Origin: Epiperipatus broadwayi
Lineage: Eukaryota; Onychophora; Udeonychophora; Euonychophora; Peripatidae
NCBI GenBank assembly: GCA_028023455.1
Contig: JAQFVV010012511.1
Location: 682,001 to 746,000 of the forward strand
Direction of reading: 5' to 3'
DNA: 64,000 nt
Shown: positions 1 through 11,819 of the stretch, piece by piece
Layout of the letters: every line of letters starts with the position of its first letter
Position numbering within the stretch: the stretch's first letter is position 1
The notes under the pieces: generated by a model
The model's input: only the letters and a program-made list of their open reading frames with translations
Database searches by the model: none
What the model was told of the DNA's origin: nothing
Made by a program: the position numbers and the translations under genes

Positions 1-33
1 ATGAAGAATGCCAACAAATAATATGATACCTAC

Positions 34-1176
34 GTGAGAGGAGGCCAAAGGCAGGGCCCGACCAGAAAAAGGAAGAGACTGGGGGGTCTGTTATGGAAAT
101 ATCGGGACCGGTGCATTATTCTGGAAGGAATAGTCCAAAGGAAAACAGGGAATGGGAAACAAACCCGTATTGTAATACCGAAGGGAATGCGGGATCGAAT
201 GGTTGATGAGACCCATCAGGAACGTGGCCATTACGGAACAAGCAAGACTGAGGGGTACCTTAGTAATTGGTTTTACTGGCCAGGGATGCACCACGACATT
301 GCCAGAAGACTACGGAAGTGTGAGATTTGTGCGAGGACAAAACCGCTAAATCGGTCGAATGAAGGACGTCAGATACCGATCATCGTCCGAGAACCAAACC
401 ACACCCTGGCTATTATTACGGGCCGTTGCCGATGTTTGGGGGGAAGAGGTATTTACTGGTCACATATGATTTGTGCTCCAAAATGGTCGCCGCGTACCCC
501 ATGGCCCGGGCTAATGCAAACCAGACCATCAAACTGTTGGAAACCAAAGTTTCCCATCATCGGGAAACCTAAGTGCCTTTTATCGGATCATGGCACACCA
601 TTTGTATCAAAGGTGTGGAGGCGATGGGTGAACCAAACTGGGATCAAACATCATATGACGTCTATCCGGAACCCGCAGAGCAACCCATGCGAGCGGGTGA
701 TGCGGGAGTTGGGGCGGCTATTCCGCGTGTACACTGCAGGAGATCATCGGAAATGGGTTCGGGAGATTCCCCGGATTACTGAAATGATCAATACCTCAAA
801 GAATGAGTCCACTGGACTTGAACCCAGTCGACTCCATTATGGACGACCTATACCATATCCTTACGATGATAGACCCTCGATCCGAACAGGAAGAGTTGAT
901 CGAAAACATGACAACCAGATAGCATTACGGAGATTGGAACATATGGGGGAAATGCGAAGGCAGACCAATAGGCCAATCCGAAACACGTTCACTGTGGGAG
1001 ACCGAGTGATGGTCAGATCAAATCCGGTCAGTCGACCGGAACAGAACGTATATAAAAAATTCCTCGACATCTATGAGGGCCCATATGAGATCGTCAGGGC
1101 ATATGGGAATAATGCCTTTGTACTGGCCCAAGGAAAGGGGACATTTAATGCGAGGGCACTGAAGAGGGCCGAATAA
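34..1176 (+). pseudogene. Ty3/Gypsy retrotransposon integrase, decayed (element 1)
   Basis: This is the C-terminal integrase part of a Gypsy-type Pol polyprotein, which inserts the retrotransposon cDNA into the genome. The 380-residue frame shows the HHCC zinc-binding motif (H61, H66, C96, C99, with FYWPGM between the pairs), then two of the three catalytic acids: D185 in LLSDHG and E220 in NPCERVMREL, with exact D-35-E spacing. Residues about 129-176 are unlike integrase. The expected core (GPLPMFGGKRYLLVTYD) is found there in another frame, so two compensating frameshifts remove the first catalytic Asp from this frame. The C-terminal domain (DRVMVRS, GPYEIVRAY) is present. The upstream Pol lies outside the window, so the start used here is simply the first ATG. 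The protein is close to the minus-strand integrase at 20224-21204. It is not expected to be functional. Confidence 0.9.
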
Positions 1177-1191
1177 CTTGGCTCCTTATCA

Positions 1192-1224
1192 GAGCTAAAA
1201 TCCGAGGATTGCGGATTTTAGCTC
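1192..1224. other. Perfect 13-bp hairpin after integrase stop
   Basis: GAGCTAAAATCCG and CGGATTTTAGCTC form a perfect 13-bp stem around a 7-nt loop. The hairpin lies between the integrase stop codon and the polypurine tract. Its role is unknown; RNA processing or 3' end function in the element transcript is possible. Confidence 0.6.
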
Positions 1225-1230
1225 TACACC

Positions 1231-2300
1231 AGGCGGGGAGATATGTAACGGAATAGCGTTACATAGGGTTTGAACCTAGGAAAGTTAGAGATATATATTA
1301 ATGACGAAATAAATGACAGGTACAAAACTTTTTAAAAAACGATCTTGTTTTAAGAATAAACGAGAAACGACCGTTTCTAAAGCAGATCGCAGCTATACAA
1401 GAGTACCTGTCAGATTTATTGAACTAAAATTAAAAGAGTTTTTATTTTTTTTTGAGGAATTAATTTAGTATAATCATTATTTGTAAGTTTGCTTTTTTTT
1501 GTTATTTCGTTTTAAAAAAAAAGAATGATCGAGAACAAATTAGAAATTTTTTATTAAATCATTTTTAAACAAAAAAGAAAGAAAAAAGATAAGTAAATTA
1601 ATTAATCTGCAATAGGTTAAAAGATTCCAAGCGATCTAAGAAATTTTGAATGGGGGGGCAATTAGTAGATTAAAATTTAGAGAAGTTGAAACAATAAGCA
1701 GGATGTATGTTGGTAAAGTCTAGATAACAATCCAAATTTAAAACAGAGGTGATAAAAAGTGTACACTGCTATTGTACTACTTAGACTTCTGGCTCCAGCT
1801 AAAACAATACTTAAAAAAATGGTAAAACTAAATGAAATTCCAACGTGGTGCAAATGTCCCAGAAACCATTGAATAAAGAGGACCCTTAATTAGCAAATAA
1901 GAACTAATGACTCATGAGTGCATGACAGAGATTGGAGGAAGGCGAAATTAATTTGAATTTTAGCGGAGAGTATTATTAATTTTTTGGCATAGCTTCTGAT
2001 TAAGTACTTGGACGTCTTAACCTAAACTTTGTGTGATACCGTAGACGAAATGCGTTGCTGAATCCAAAATTCGCGGCTTGGCCGCCGAACCTTCGCACCT
2101 GGCACCGCTGATCGATCCTAGAATGCTCTCAACCTCGGAGAAAATGAACTCAAGGACCACACACGCCCTGGAAGCCTCACCCAGAGCCGACATGCGGAAT
2201 TAATAAAACATCGCTCAGGATCCCATTACAGTCTTCTCGTTCCACAGGTAGTTATATTTTAACATTTGCTCACACATTCATGCACCAGCTAAAATAACTT
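1231..2300 (+). mobile_element. Polypurine tract and probable start of 3' LTR (element 1)
   Basis: A purine-rich tract (1231-1243, AGGCGGGGAGATA) is followed at 1244 by TGTAACGGAATAGCG. This is the expected order of polypurine tract then LTR beginning with TG, about 70 bases after the integrase stop. The 5' LTR is outside the window, so the LTR end could not be found by comparison and the right boundary given is only a guess. The segment around 2040-2210 is locally GC-richer than its surroundings and may still belong to the LTR. Confidence 0.45.
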
Positions 2301-3049
2301 TAAAGTGGAGAACGATCTACAAACATTAAGTGTAAAATGATAAAATTACTAATGACCAAATTGAATCACTAAAGAACTCAACCAGAATCATATGTACAAT
2401 TAAGATTCAGCAAATATCTGTACAAATTCATACCTAATTCCGTAATTATGTTATCTAGACTTACTAAATCATATATCTGCATGATAATTTTATTTACCCA
2501 GTTTTTCTAAATAAATCATTCATTTAATTAATACTTCTTTTATTGATCGCTTGGAATTTCAAATTTATTTAAATAATGTTGAATGAGTGCGAGAGTGATC
2601 TATGTTGTATAAGTTGAACGGGTACATTTAATATTTTAGTTAAGATTTAAGTATATTTATAGCGTTTATATTGTCATACAATTCTTATGTTAATGTTAAG
2701 TTATGGTTAATTTATTCTGGGGGATATAGGGCGGGCCCAACAGTGATAAAGGTGTTTCAATATTGTTTTAACGGTAATGTGCGATCTAGTTCGGAAATAG
2801 TGTTGCTGTGTTCGTTTCTTGCTGTCCGCTGGAGTGATGCTTGGGCATGTTCTGTGATATAGTTGAGTGAGCGTGTGCACGTGCGTGGCGAGCTTGTAAA
2901 GGTTCTCCTGGCGCCTATTACTCGGGTTCAATCTGAATCTACGTATGAAACAAATAAAAGCGTACGTGTATATGTGTTTGAAATTATTTTCACAAAACAT
3001 TATGTAAACCCCGGACGAAATAACACAGCAGATTCGTAAAAGGGAATCG
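2301..3049. other. AT-rich sequence, no gene recognised
   Basis: The open frames here are short and have no recognisable domain. A locally GC-richer patch at about 2720-2930 could be LTR or other repeat sequence, but nothing identifies it. Confidence 0.4.
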
Positions 3050-3906
3050 TCAACAGAAAAGCCAAAAGGAGAATAGTGTCTGCAGTAGCAGAGGGCTGGG
3101 CGGGTTACAGTATTTTCTGTTAGTCAAAATATAATCCATTTCTGCTTTACCTTCATTTGGATGCTTCCATGTCCATTTCCTTGTAATATTTTTCTCAAAA
3201 AAAGAATTCATAATATAAACTTTTTCTTTTTCTGCAAACTCCACAAGTCTACGTTCTCCCTCATTTCTATTATCATAACCAAAATTAGATACAGCAATTT
3301 CATCTTTCATTTGTTTACCAATTCTAGCATTAAAATCTCTCAGAACCATTTTAAAATGTTGTTTACTCTGATCAAAAGCCTTTTGTATATCCATATAAAA
3401 ATCTACTATTTCATCACTATGAGAACTTGTTGGGCATAAACCTGAATTATCTGCATTTGGTATCTGCTATTAAGTTGTATAACTAATCTTGCCACTCTGT
3501 CTGATATACCATCAATCTCCATAATGTTATTCTTCCACTTTTTATTTATAATGAATCCTACTCCACTTGTATTTCCAATATTTGTACATTTATAGTAGAG
3601 TACATGTCCACTTTTTAAATCAATTGTCACTCCACTTTTTCTTCTAACTTCACAAAGTCCAATAATGTCCCATTTAATATATGACAGTTCTTCAAATTCG
3701 TGCAATCTTCCTTCACTTGAAAGTGATCTGCAGTTGTAAGTACCTAAATAAAAAGTCATCAAGAAATGGCAGCCTGGGTCCACAATCAAGGGATTCTTAG
3801 CACCCTCCACCTTCGGCCACCAACCGCTGCCTTGGTTGGTGACCTTATAGCCACCTGGGAATAAGGACCATGATTTTTTTTTGTCTGTCATGATTGTATA
3901 TATCAT
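3050..3906 (-). pseudogene. RTE-clade LINE endonuclease domain, broken
   Basis: This encodes an apurinic-like endonuclease that nicks target DNA for LINE insertion. Reading leftwards from 3906, the first frame has the hallmark start TYNCRSLSSEGRLHEFEEL, then WDIIGLCEVRRKSG with the catalytic Glu, then GVGFIINKKW. After a frame break near 3400 the second frame continues with DFNARIG (catalytic Asp/Asn), WTWKHPNEGKAEMDYILTN and a stop. These motifs are typical of RTE-type endonuclease-reverse transcriptases, often annotated as craniofacial development protein 2-like. The matching reverse transcriptase lies head-to-head on the + strand from about 4237, so the 5' part of the element is inverted relative to its 3' part. 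It is a dead copy. Confidence 0.85.
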
Positions 3907-4236
3907 TTATACATACATTCATTCTGCCCTATCAGGCAACTGAGAAGAAAGACCATGGTGTTTCTTGATCTTAAACTCAGAGGTAAAAAGCCAATAAACT
4001 CACCACGCTGGGTAATGCATGTTGCTGAACAGCCCATCCATGTCCGCATACTATATAATTAATCACATAGTAATAACAGCTGCACCAACAAGAACATATG
4101 GAGTGGACATTAGGATTTTGCCCTGTTCGGTTCCTTTAAGGCCTCCAAGAGAAATCAAAGGGTCTCCTTTCAGTTAACAACAAACTCCTTTCTATATCTA
4201 TTATATCTTTCGAATTGCCCAGAATTTTAAATTAAG
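3907..4236. other. Junction region between inverted RTE halves
   Basis: This stretch separates the minus-strand endonuclease from the plus-strand reverse transcriptase. It has no open frame of note. It probably holds the 5' untranslated part of the inverted LINE segment and the inversion breakpoint. Confidence 0.4.
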
Positions 4237-5660
4237 AAGTGAGACATGCAATTAAATTTATGAAGAAAGAAAAAGCTCCAGGTAATCATGGAATTGTAAT
4301 TGATATATTAAAAGAAGCAGATGAAGAAATAGAAATTTTTTTAGCAAAGTTATATACCAAATGTCTAAATGTTAAAGATGTACCAGATGATTGAAGAATG
4401 CAGTATTAATATTAATGTTTAAAAAAAATGATGAAGAAGATATTAGAAATTACAAACCTATCAGCCTTTTATAACTCGTCTAGAGAACATTGGATTTTCA
4501 CCAATCAAGAGAACAAGCTGGTTTTAAAAGTGGTTTTAGTATAGTAGATCATATCCAGGTATTGAGAGTAAGTTATAGAAAGGAAAAATGAATAGGAGTT
4601 GCCATTTGTAGATTATGAAAAGGCATTTGATTCTATAAACATTTCTTCAGGGATCATCAAGATATAGATCCAGGATATTGTCATATTTTAAAGAATATTT
4701 ATAAAAATGCAACAGCAACAATTAGATAACATATGATACTAGGAAAGTCAACATTGAGAAGAGTGTAAGGCAGCATGACTCCATATCTCCAAAACTTTTT
4801 ACAGCAGTACTGCAAGAAGTATTTTGCGGATTAAAATGGGAAGCTAAAGGAGTGAAAGTAAATGGGCATTATTAAAGTCATTTAGATTTTTGCAGATGAT
4901 GTAGTTTTTTTGGCAAATAATGCTTCAGAGCTGCAGGAAATGTTGCAGGAGTTAGCAGATAAAAGTAGGACTAAAGATAAATGTTAAAAAGACTAAAGTA
5001 ATGTTCAATGGATTTTCTCAAAATATTAAAATAAAGATTGATTACGATGAGTTAAAAGAAGTTAATAGCTACAAATATCCTGGTAATATTATTAATACAG
5101 ATGGAAGCATAATGGATGAAATTAATCATAGAATTAAACTTGGTTGGAGTGCTTTTAGTAGAAATAAGTTGATACTAAAATGAAATATATCTATGTGTTT
5201 GAAAAGGAAGATTTTTAATAAATGTGTTTTACCAGTTCTTACTTATGGATCTGAGACTTGAACACTTAATAGAAGAGCAATACAGAAACTTCAGACCACT
5301 TAAAATAGTATGGAGAGATGCATATTGGGAGTAACAAGAAGAGATTAAAAACACAATATATGGGAAAGAGAACAAACAGGTGTTACTGACCTCATTGAAA
5401 AAATTAAAAGACTGAAGTGGAGTTGGGCTGGACATATTGCTAGAAGAGATGATAATAGATGACCAAATGAAATCTTAAACTGGATTCCAAGAGATTGTAA
5501 AAGACCCAGAGAGACCACATGTGAGATGGATGAATGAAATAAAAAAGTGTGCAGGGGAGATGAGGAAAAGAGATGCTAGAGATCAGAGAAGATGGATTGA
5601 ACTCGGAGAGATCTTCATCCTGCAGTGGACTGATAATTGTTGTTGATGATGATATATATG
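4237..5660 (+). pseudogene. RTE-clade LINE reverse transcriptase and 3' end, broken
   Basis: This is the remnant of a LINE reverse transcriptase, which copies element RNA at the nicked target. Conserved pieces appear in order across several frames. KKEKAPGNHGIVIDILKEA is the RTE N-terminal RT motif. NYKPISLL follows near 4450. The catalytic FADDVVFLAN motif is at about 4890. A maturase-like stretch follows with KVMFNGFS, YKYPGNIINTDGSI and INHRIKLGWSAF (5001-5180). The C-terminal tail resembles WAGHIARRDDNR ... RPHVRWMNEIKK and ends near ILQWTDN at about 5638. A GATGAT-rich tail follows, as is usual for RTE 3' ends. Many stops and frameshifts make it inactive. Confidence 0.85.
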
Positions 5661-6490
5661 AAGACAGGATGACTCCATATCTCCAAAACTTTACAAGTTT
5701 TAAAGGAAGTGTCTCATGGGTTAAAATGGAAAGCTATGGGAGTAAAAGTAAATGGAGATTATTTATATCATCTAGATTTCGCAGATAATATGCTTATTTT
5801 GCAAATAATGTTTTAGAGCTCCAGGAAATGTTACAAGAGTTATCAAATGAAAATTTTAAAAAAGTAGGACTAAAGATAAACGTTAAAAAGACTAAGGTAA
5901 TGTTCAATGAGTTTTCTCAAAAGAAGAAAATAAAGATTAATAATGATGAGTTAAAAGAAATTAACAACCACAGTACTTTGTTCAGCTTAGCACTACAGAT
6001 GAAAACATAATGGATGAAATTAATCATAGAATTAAACGTAGTTGGAATCCTTTTGGAAGAAATATTAAAAGAAATATGTTTGTGTTTGAAAATGAAGATT
6101 TTTAATAAACGTATTTTACCAGTTCTTACTTATGAATCTGAGACTTGGACCCTTAACAGAAAAGCAATACAGAGACTTCAGACCACTTAACGAAGTATAG
6201 AGATATGCATGTTAGGAGTAACAAGAAGAGAATAGAAACAAAATACATGAATGAGATTACAGACATCATTGAAAAAATTAAGAGACAGGTGAAATTAGGC
6301 TAAACACACTGCTAGAAGAGATGATAATAGAAATCTAAAACTTTGATTTCAAGAGATTGTAAAAGAACTAGAAAGAGACAATGTGCTAGGATGATGTGGA
6401 GAGACAAGAAATCAGAAAAGATAAAATGAGTTGGAGAGATTTTCATCTTGCAATGGATCAATATTAGCTGAAAATGATGATATACTTTAC
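5661..6490 (+). pseudogene. Second RTE 3' fragment in tandem
   Basis: The sequence from about 5665 repeats the RT segment seen at about 4770-5650: the MTPYLQNF start, the catalytic region, KTKVMFNEFS, the NPFGRNI-like stretch and the C-terminal tail. It is more diverged and truncated at its left side. The catalytic motif here reads FADN instead of FADD (about 5777). It ends in GATGAT-like sequence near 6480, as does the first copy. The two copies are in the same orientation, directly head to tail. It is dead. Confidence 0.75.
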
Positions 6491-7240
6491 TATTATATAT
6501 ATATTAATAACATTGTGCTACATTCTTTATTATTTCAGACTGCAAAAAATCACATGTATTGTACCGGTATAAATCCACCACGCTTAATCATACACAGTAC
6601 CCGAGTTCAAACCCAGTCCACGTTTAAGAATAAATTCCCAAAACGCCAACTGAATTCAAACCCAAACCCCGGCATGACCAACCGATGATGACTTTACACC
6701 AGCACAGGGTTATCCCTTTTCTAGCTCAGCTTAGAACATGGACTAAATGCCTACAGTTAATGATATATAGGTTTATTAGACTCTAGATACTGGGACGGTC
6801 ATTCATGTAACGTATATATTTAAGTTGCCCATACAGACAGAAAATGGCTAAATAAACTTAGAGAGTAATAAGGTGGAGGACACAAAGATTAAGATTAAAT
6901 AAAGTGTTTAATAAGCAAAATATAAAGCATATAAATATAGTGTTAAATAAGACAAATAGAAAGTGGATAAATATAAGGTTATATAATAGAAATATACAGC
7001 ATCTAAATATAGTGTTATACAGTACGGTAAGACTTCATAAATCCTCTTGTATTTGGCTACTAGTCTTTAGTGAACGTTTTATTTAATAAACAAACTTATG
7101 CCAATAGCTGGGTAGTTAAATGATTGACGGGTGGTTAAGAGAATCAGAGTATTTGAGCACTGGAAAAATATTTCTCTAAAGATTTTTATTAACTTATTTT
7201 ATTAGAATAAGCTCGAGCCGGAACGTAGACGAACAGTGGA
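6491..7240. other. AT-rich sequence, unclassified repeat remnants
   Basis: No gene was recognised. Short related AT-rich motifs recur around 6900-7020 (ATATAAAGCATATAAATATA and similar), which suggests decayed tandem or LTR-like sequence. The whole stretch from 6600 to about 7800 may be remnants of an LTR element, but no coding domain supports this. Confidence 0.35.
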
Positions 7241-7410
7241 GGTGGTTTTATATAAATACAACATAAGAGATAGATGTGCTGGTGGTTTTATATAAATACG
7301 ACTTGGAAGATAGATGAACTGGTGGTTTTATATAAATACGACGTGGAAAATAGATGAACTGGTGGTTTTACATAAATACGACGTGGAAAATATATGAACT
7401 GGTGGTTGCC
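7241..7410 (+). repeat. 40-bp tandem repeat, four full copies plus a partial fifth
   Basis: Units start at 7241, 7281, 7321, 7361 and 7401, an exact 40-bp period, each beginning GGTGGTTTTATATAAATACR. Copies differ by a few substitutions. Each contains a TATATAAAT motif, so the array repeats a TATA-like element. The last copy breaks off after GGTGGTTG. Confidence 0.9.
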
Positions 7411-10400
7411 TATATTCAAGAGCCCTACAGTAATCAATTGCGGTGCATTAACGGAATACCGGGCGGCTTGTACTTTGACAAGGCTTAATGCCCCCAAGTA
7501 GTTCCGGGACACGACAACCAGCCGGGATCATTTCGAACCCCGGTGATCCAAGAGATTACCGGGAAAGAAAAACTGCTTTCATTCCCCAATGGTAGAATGG
7601 CGAGACGCTAACTTCAGCGAAGGGAAGGCATTGCCACAGACGTGAAGGACGAATACTTGAAGCGGATTTTTTAAGAGAAATTATATAAAACCTGGAAACT
7701 ATTTGTCTGTTTCTACGCCACAGGCTGAGATCCTTATCCCAATAAAAACATAGCGAAATTAACTGACGGTGAGAACAAAAATTAGTTAAATTTACTCTGA
7801 AACTCTAACCCTCCGGGTTAACAGGCGGTAGCGATAGTATCAAATTATTCAGTGAATTATTTCTCATATTATACATAACATTAATGAACACTTTGAAACT
7901 ATTATATATATATTTAATATTGAAACTTAGATTGTAATTTTATAACAACTTAACATAGAATAATAAAGTGACTTAACATTTATCAATTTGGAATGTGAAA
8001 GAATATTTAATTCAGAAAGTGGGATTACTTTTAAAATAACTTGATCGTTATAGTACACTAGTTTACTATTGGCATCGTTTGTTTATGGAATAAGCAATAC
8101 ACAAAACAATATAAATGCATTCATTTAAATGATTATTACGATTAATTACAAATGTTATAAATTATTTCTAAAGACTAGAGCAGAGGGTTAAAAAGAAAAG
8201 AAAATTTACTGACAGGTTAAATAATAGCATTATAAATGATATAAAGACTTACATATGATTCACTTGATTAATAATATTAAGCACGGAAGAAAATTAAAGT
8301 TCGTGTAACAAAGTTCTCTTTTTCTTCATCCAGCTTGGCTTGTAACGTAGGCGCGCATTTTTGAAAGTTATTTGTAAGGCATAGTAAATTTTGAGATTGG
8401 AAGTTGGAAATTCTGAAGTATATGAAACATGATCAAACAGCGGCACGAGGATCCATATTGGCGGGCAGAGATCAGCTCCTGGCAATTAGCCCATGAACAT
8501 GGCGATTCACTGGTAAACTTCTTAATAAGATATTTGAATTATTATTAACTGCTGTGTTGTCTCGAGACTACCTCTCTCAAACACGACCAAAGTTAGAATG
8601 CCAGTTTTTTCTAGAATTTGCCACTGCTGACCTTTCCGACTTGTTTTTGTTTTAGGCTCCGCCTACTTTCTCTAGCCTTTAGCGATGCAGCTTGACCAAC
8701 AATCAATTATCTGTTTTTAGCAATCTTTTAATTTAATATCCTATTTTTAAATCGATACAGTAATTACATATCAAAATTCCTTACTAATTTTGACTACAAC
8801 TTAATTGCTCTGAACATTTGTGCAATTAGATTTTAATTAAAAACACTGATCAAAGGAATGTGATTTTTGATCAGTATTTTTAAACGACTTTATACAATTT
8901 AAAAAAAACCAAAATTCAAATAAATACGCCCGCACTGACACTTTAAATTAATTGATACCAATTCGCAAACCACGCACACACAAATATTATTTCATGGTTT
9001 GCGACATTTATAGACGGAATCTTTACATATTGACTGATAACTATAAAATATATAACTAATTTTTGTTATAAATTAAAATAGACAAAATCTCACTGCGGGC
9101 GAACAGTGGTTTGAATTACCGTACATAAAAACACTTGAAACGAAGATCGGTTCTCCGATCTGTCTGTTTCAGTATAAGAATGTGGTATATAATAAACAGC
9201 AATCTCTTCTTTCTCAAATCAATCATCTGTGTTACTTTCATAAAAAGATTTCTTATCTCTGATAGTTGATGACAAATAACACTTTGTAATAAAAAACTAA
9301 GTTATAACTGTATTAGTCAGAAATCCATCCCCCTTTAGATATATAAACTTTTGTTTATCTATTTTCTTATGAGTGCACATCCTAAATAACAATATTTTAT
9401 TTATACCTCAAAAGTGACACATATATGAATGTATTAATTGATTTAGCTAATTTTTATTATTAAATTTGTAAATGCCAAATTCTAATTTTCAATATATATT
9501 ATAACCATCTCTACATGAATAATAAGAATATGTACATGAAAATAATATTAAAATATTACTTTCTTAAAGTCAACCAGGTTAGAGTGACACGGTAAATCTA
9601 AGGAAGGTCACAAAGTTTCCAAGAAGATAATAACTTCTAGTATCAACATCAGTTAAACTAGCTTTAAAATCCATAGCAAAATACTATTAAATAAATTTAA
9701 TATTTGTAAACCAATAAATAATTATTAATCAGGTCTATGAAATGAATATGGAATTTGAATTAGATGATAAATAGATGACGAAAATTAATAATTAAATAAT
9801 AAAAATGAACAAGCTTAAGAGAAAGAAAATGCTTTAGAATAATGACTGACTGGGATGATGATAGAATAGGAGCCAAAGAAGGAAGAGTCAATTATGATGA
9901 TGAATTAAGATAAAATGAAGATGAAGAAATAAAAGAAAAATCAAGATGAAATATGAGAACAATGCTGATGATGAATGAGATCCTAAGCTATAAACTAATA
10001 TTGTATTAAATAACAGTAAGGTGAAATAAGACAAAGTAGGGATTCTAAATTTGACGGAAAAATTAGAAAAGAAATTTATATTTTAGAGTTATACAAATTC
10101 GAATAAACTGTGAAGATAAACATAACTCAAACCAAAGCACACTAAATAATTTTAAATATAAAACATTACCATAAATTCAAAATTACAACTGTAAATTAGT
10201 AATTTACTTTTCTCTGAGTTCAAATAACTTAAATATTATCATTTTACAAGATATACTTGGGTCAGTGAGAGAGATTTTGCCACTACCCAAATATAACAAA
10301 ACAGCTCATAAAACAAAATAGAATTAATGAAGAGTATTTGGCAATCCCAATATCAACAGTAATATGAACTTTAAGCTTTATGAAGTACAAATAAATTCTT

Positions 10401-10607
10401 AATAAACTAAGCACAATAACTTACAAACTCTTTTTTTTTTTATTAAATAACTATGGGCAATACGATCTAGATCAGTGAATGATGTATCTTATGGTTCAAA
10501 TAAACAGGTTATTCCAAAACCAACTGATCATTAAAATATTATTTAAAATAAGACATGGGCTTAATATCCACAATTTTCTGATCAATAAGCCACAAATTCT
10601 ATATGTA
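7411..10607. other. AT-rich sequence with GC-richer LTR-like patch
   Basis: No gene was recognised. The 7420-7830 part is GC-richer and holds a TATATAAAA box (about 7681-7692) followed by an AATAAA signal (about 7742). That order is expected in an LTR, but no partner LTR was found in the window. From 8000 to 10600 the sequence is plain AT-rich, with an inverted motif TGATCA...TGATCA around 8846-8872. The short open frames show no known domain. Confidence 0.35.
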
Positions 10608-11819
10608 CACCTGGGTCTCGTTTTACGCGATAGATAGGTTCCTCAGAAAACATGCGCAAACGAAATCGGCAAAAATAGACGTAACTTACATTGAAAAAGG
10701 GGGGATGCGGTCTGTGATTTTTCAAAATTCGCGTAAAAGCAAAGCACCAATGTAAAATTACTTTAAAATTCGCGCAAAAAAAAAAAAAATAAGGAAATAA
10801 AATATGACTAATAAAAAATTTCAAATTTGAAAAAAAATGATACAAGACAAACTTTTTTTTAACTATAATATTTAATTTTATTCAAAATAATATATTTTTA
10901 TGCATAATTTACAGTACAGTAATTTAAATTTTTTTATACACATTTTAATTATTATCGCTATTTGCCCAAAAAGACGTTCATTTGAAAACTAGTAAAAAAT
11001 CAGATTCTCATGTGATGTGATGTGATGTATTTGGCTTCTCCTTAAACGAAGTCAAGAATATCTCAGCAATTATTCTCACAAGGGGAAATACAACTAGCGC
11101 CAAGTTCACTCTCATGTTGTATTAATAGTTTTCTGTTGACGACGACGACGATGATTTTATTAATTGTTTATGAACTTAGACTTATGATAATAAAAAGACA
11201 TTTATTCACCACTGCTGGGAAAAATTTAATTAAAACTAACAACTAAAAATTAAATTCTTATTTTTGTCTTTAATTTTCAATTCCATTTAAAAATCAAATT
11301 TCGTTTTACATCACATTTAATTTCAAGTCGCCCGTAAGTAATTTTTAAATTGTTAATTACAATTAAAAATCAGATTTTAATTTTTAATTGTGCCCACTGC
11401 TATTACTGACCTTTTAAAAATAAACTTGTGGATACTAAATGATTAATAATTGATTACGTTCTTTTTTAAAAAGCAAAAACAGAATGTGATTTAAAATGCA
11501 AAATTAACACGCACAATGTTTGAACAAATTTACATTATAATCTTGTAAAATTTAATATGTGTATACATAAAATGTGGAAATCATGATTTTAATTTCATTA
11601 TTGCATAAAATCTTACTATTATAAAGCACTGAAAATATTGAAATTACTAAGATGAAAGTCGAATTCCAATAATGTGCTGTTACTTTCAATATAATGTAAG
11701 TGCGCGAAATTTATTATTTAAAGTAATAGCGCATTATCGGACTTTGACTTCCGGTGAAAGACGAATTGCGTAACTTCAAAATTGTGTTAAATAAGTCCGC
11801 GTAAAAAGAGACCCAGGTG
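10608..11819. mobile_element. Tigger/pogo-like DNA element, copy 1, TA-flanked
   Basis: The element begins CACCTGGGTCTCGTTTTACG and the reverse complement of its right end begins CACCTGGGTCTCTTTTTACG, so the terminal inverted repeats match at about 21 of 22 positions. Both ends are flanked by TA (10606-10607 and 11820-11821), the target duplication of the Tc1/mariner superfamily. Subterminal sequence rich in CGCGTAAA/GCGCAAA motifs is like pogo/Tigger elements. A diverged relative occupies 35371-36813, with similarity in both subterminal regions. No intact transposase frame was seen, so it is non-autonomous or decayed. Confidence 0.85.

Noticed and set aside
7515-7555. tRNA-like TTCGAA motif with GC-rich flanks
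   Set aside because: The T-loop would be about twice the normal length and no A box or acceptor stem was found.
9144-9161. AGATCGG...CCGATCT palindrome resembling ligated Illumina adapters
   Set aside because: The inner bases do not match the adapter (GGTTCTCC instead of the adapter sequence), and only the palindromic ends are similar. Probably chance.
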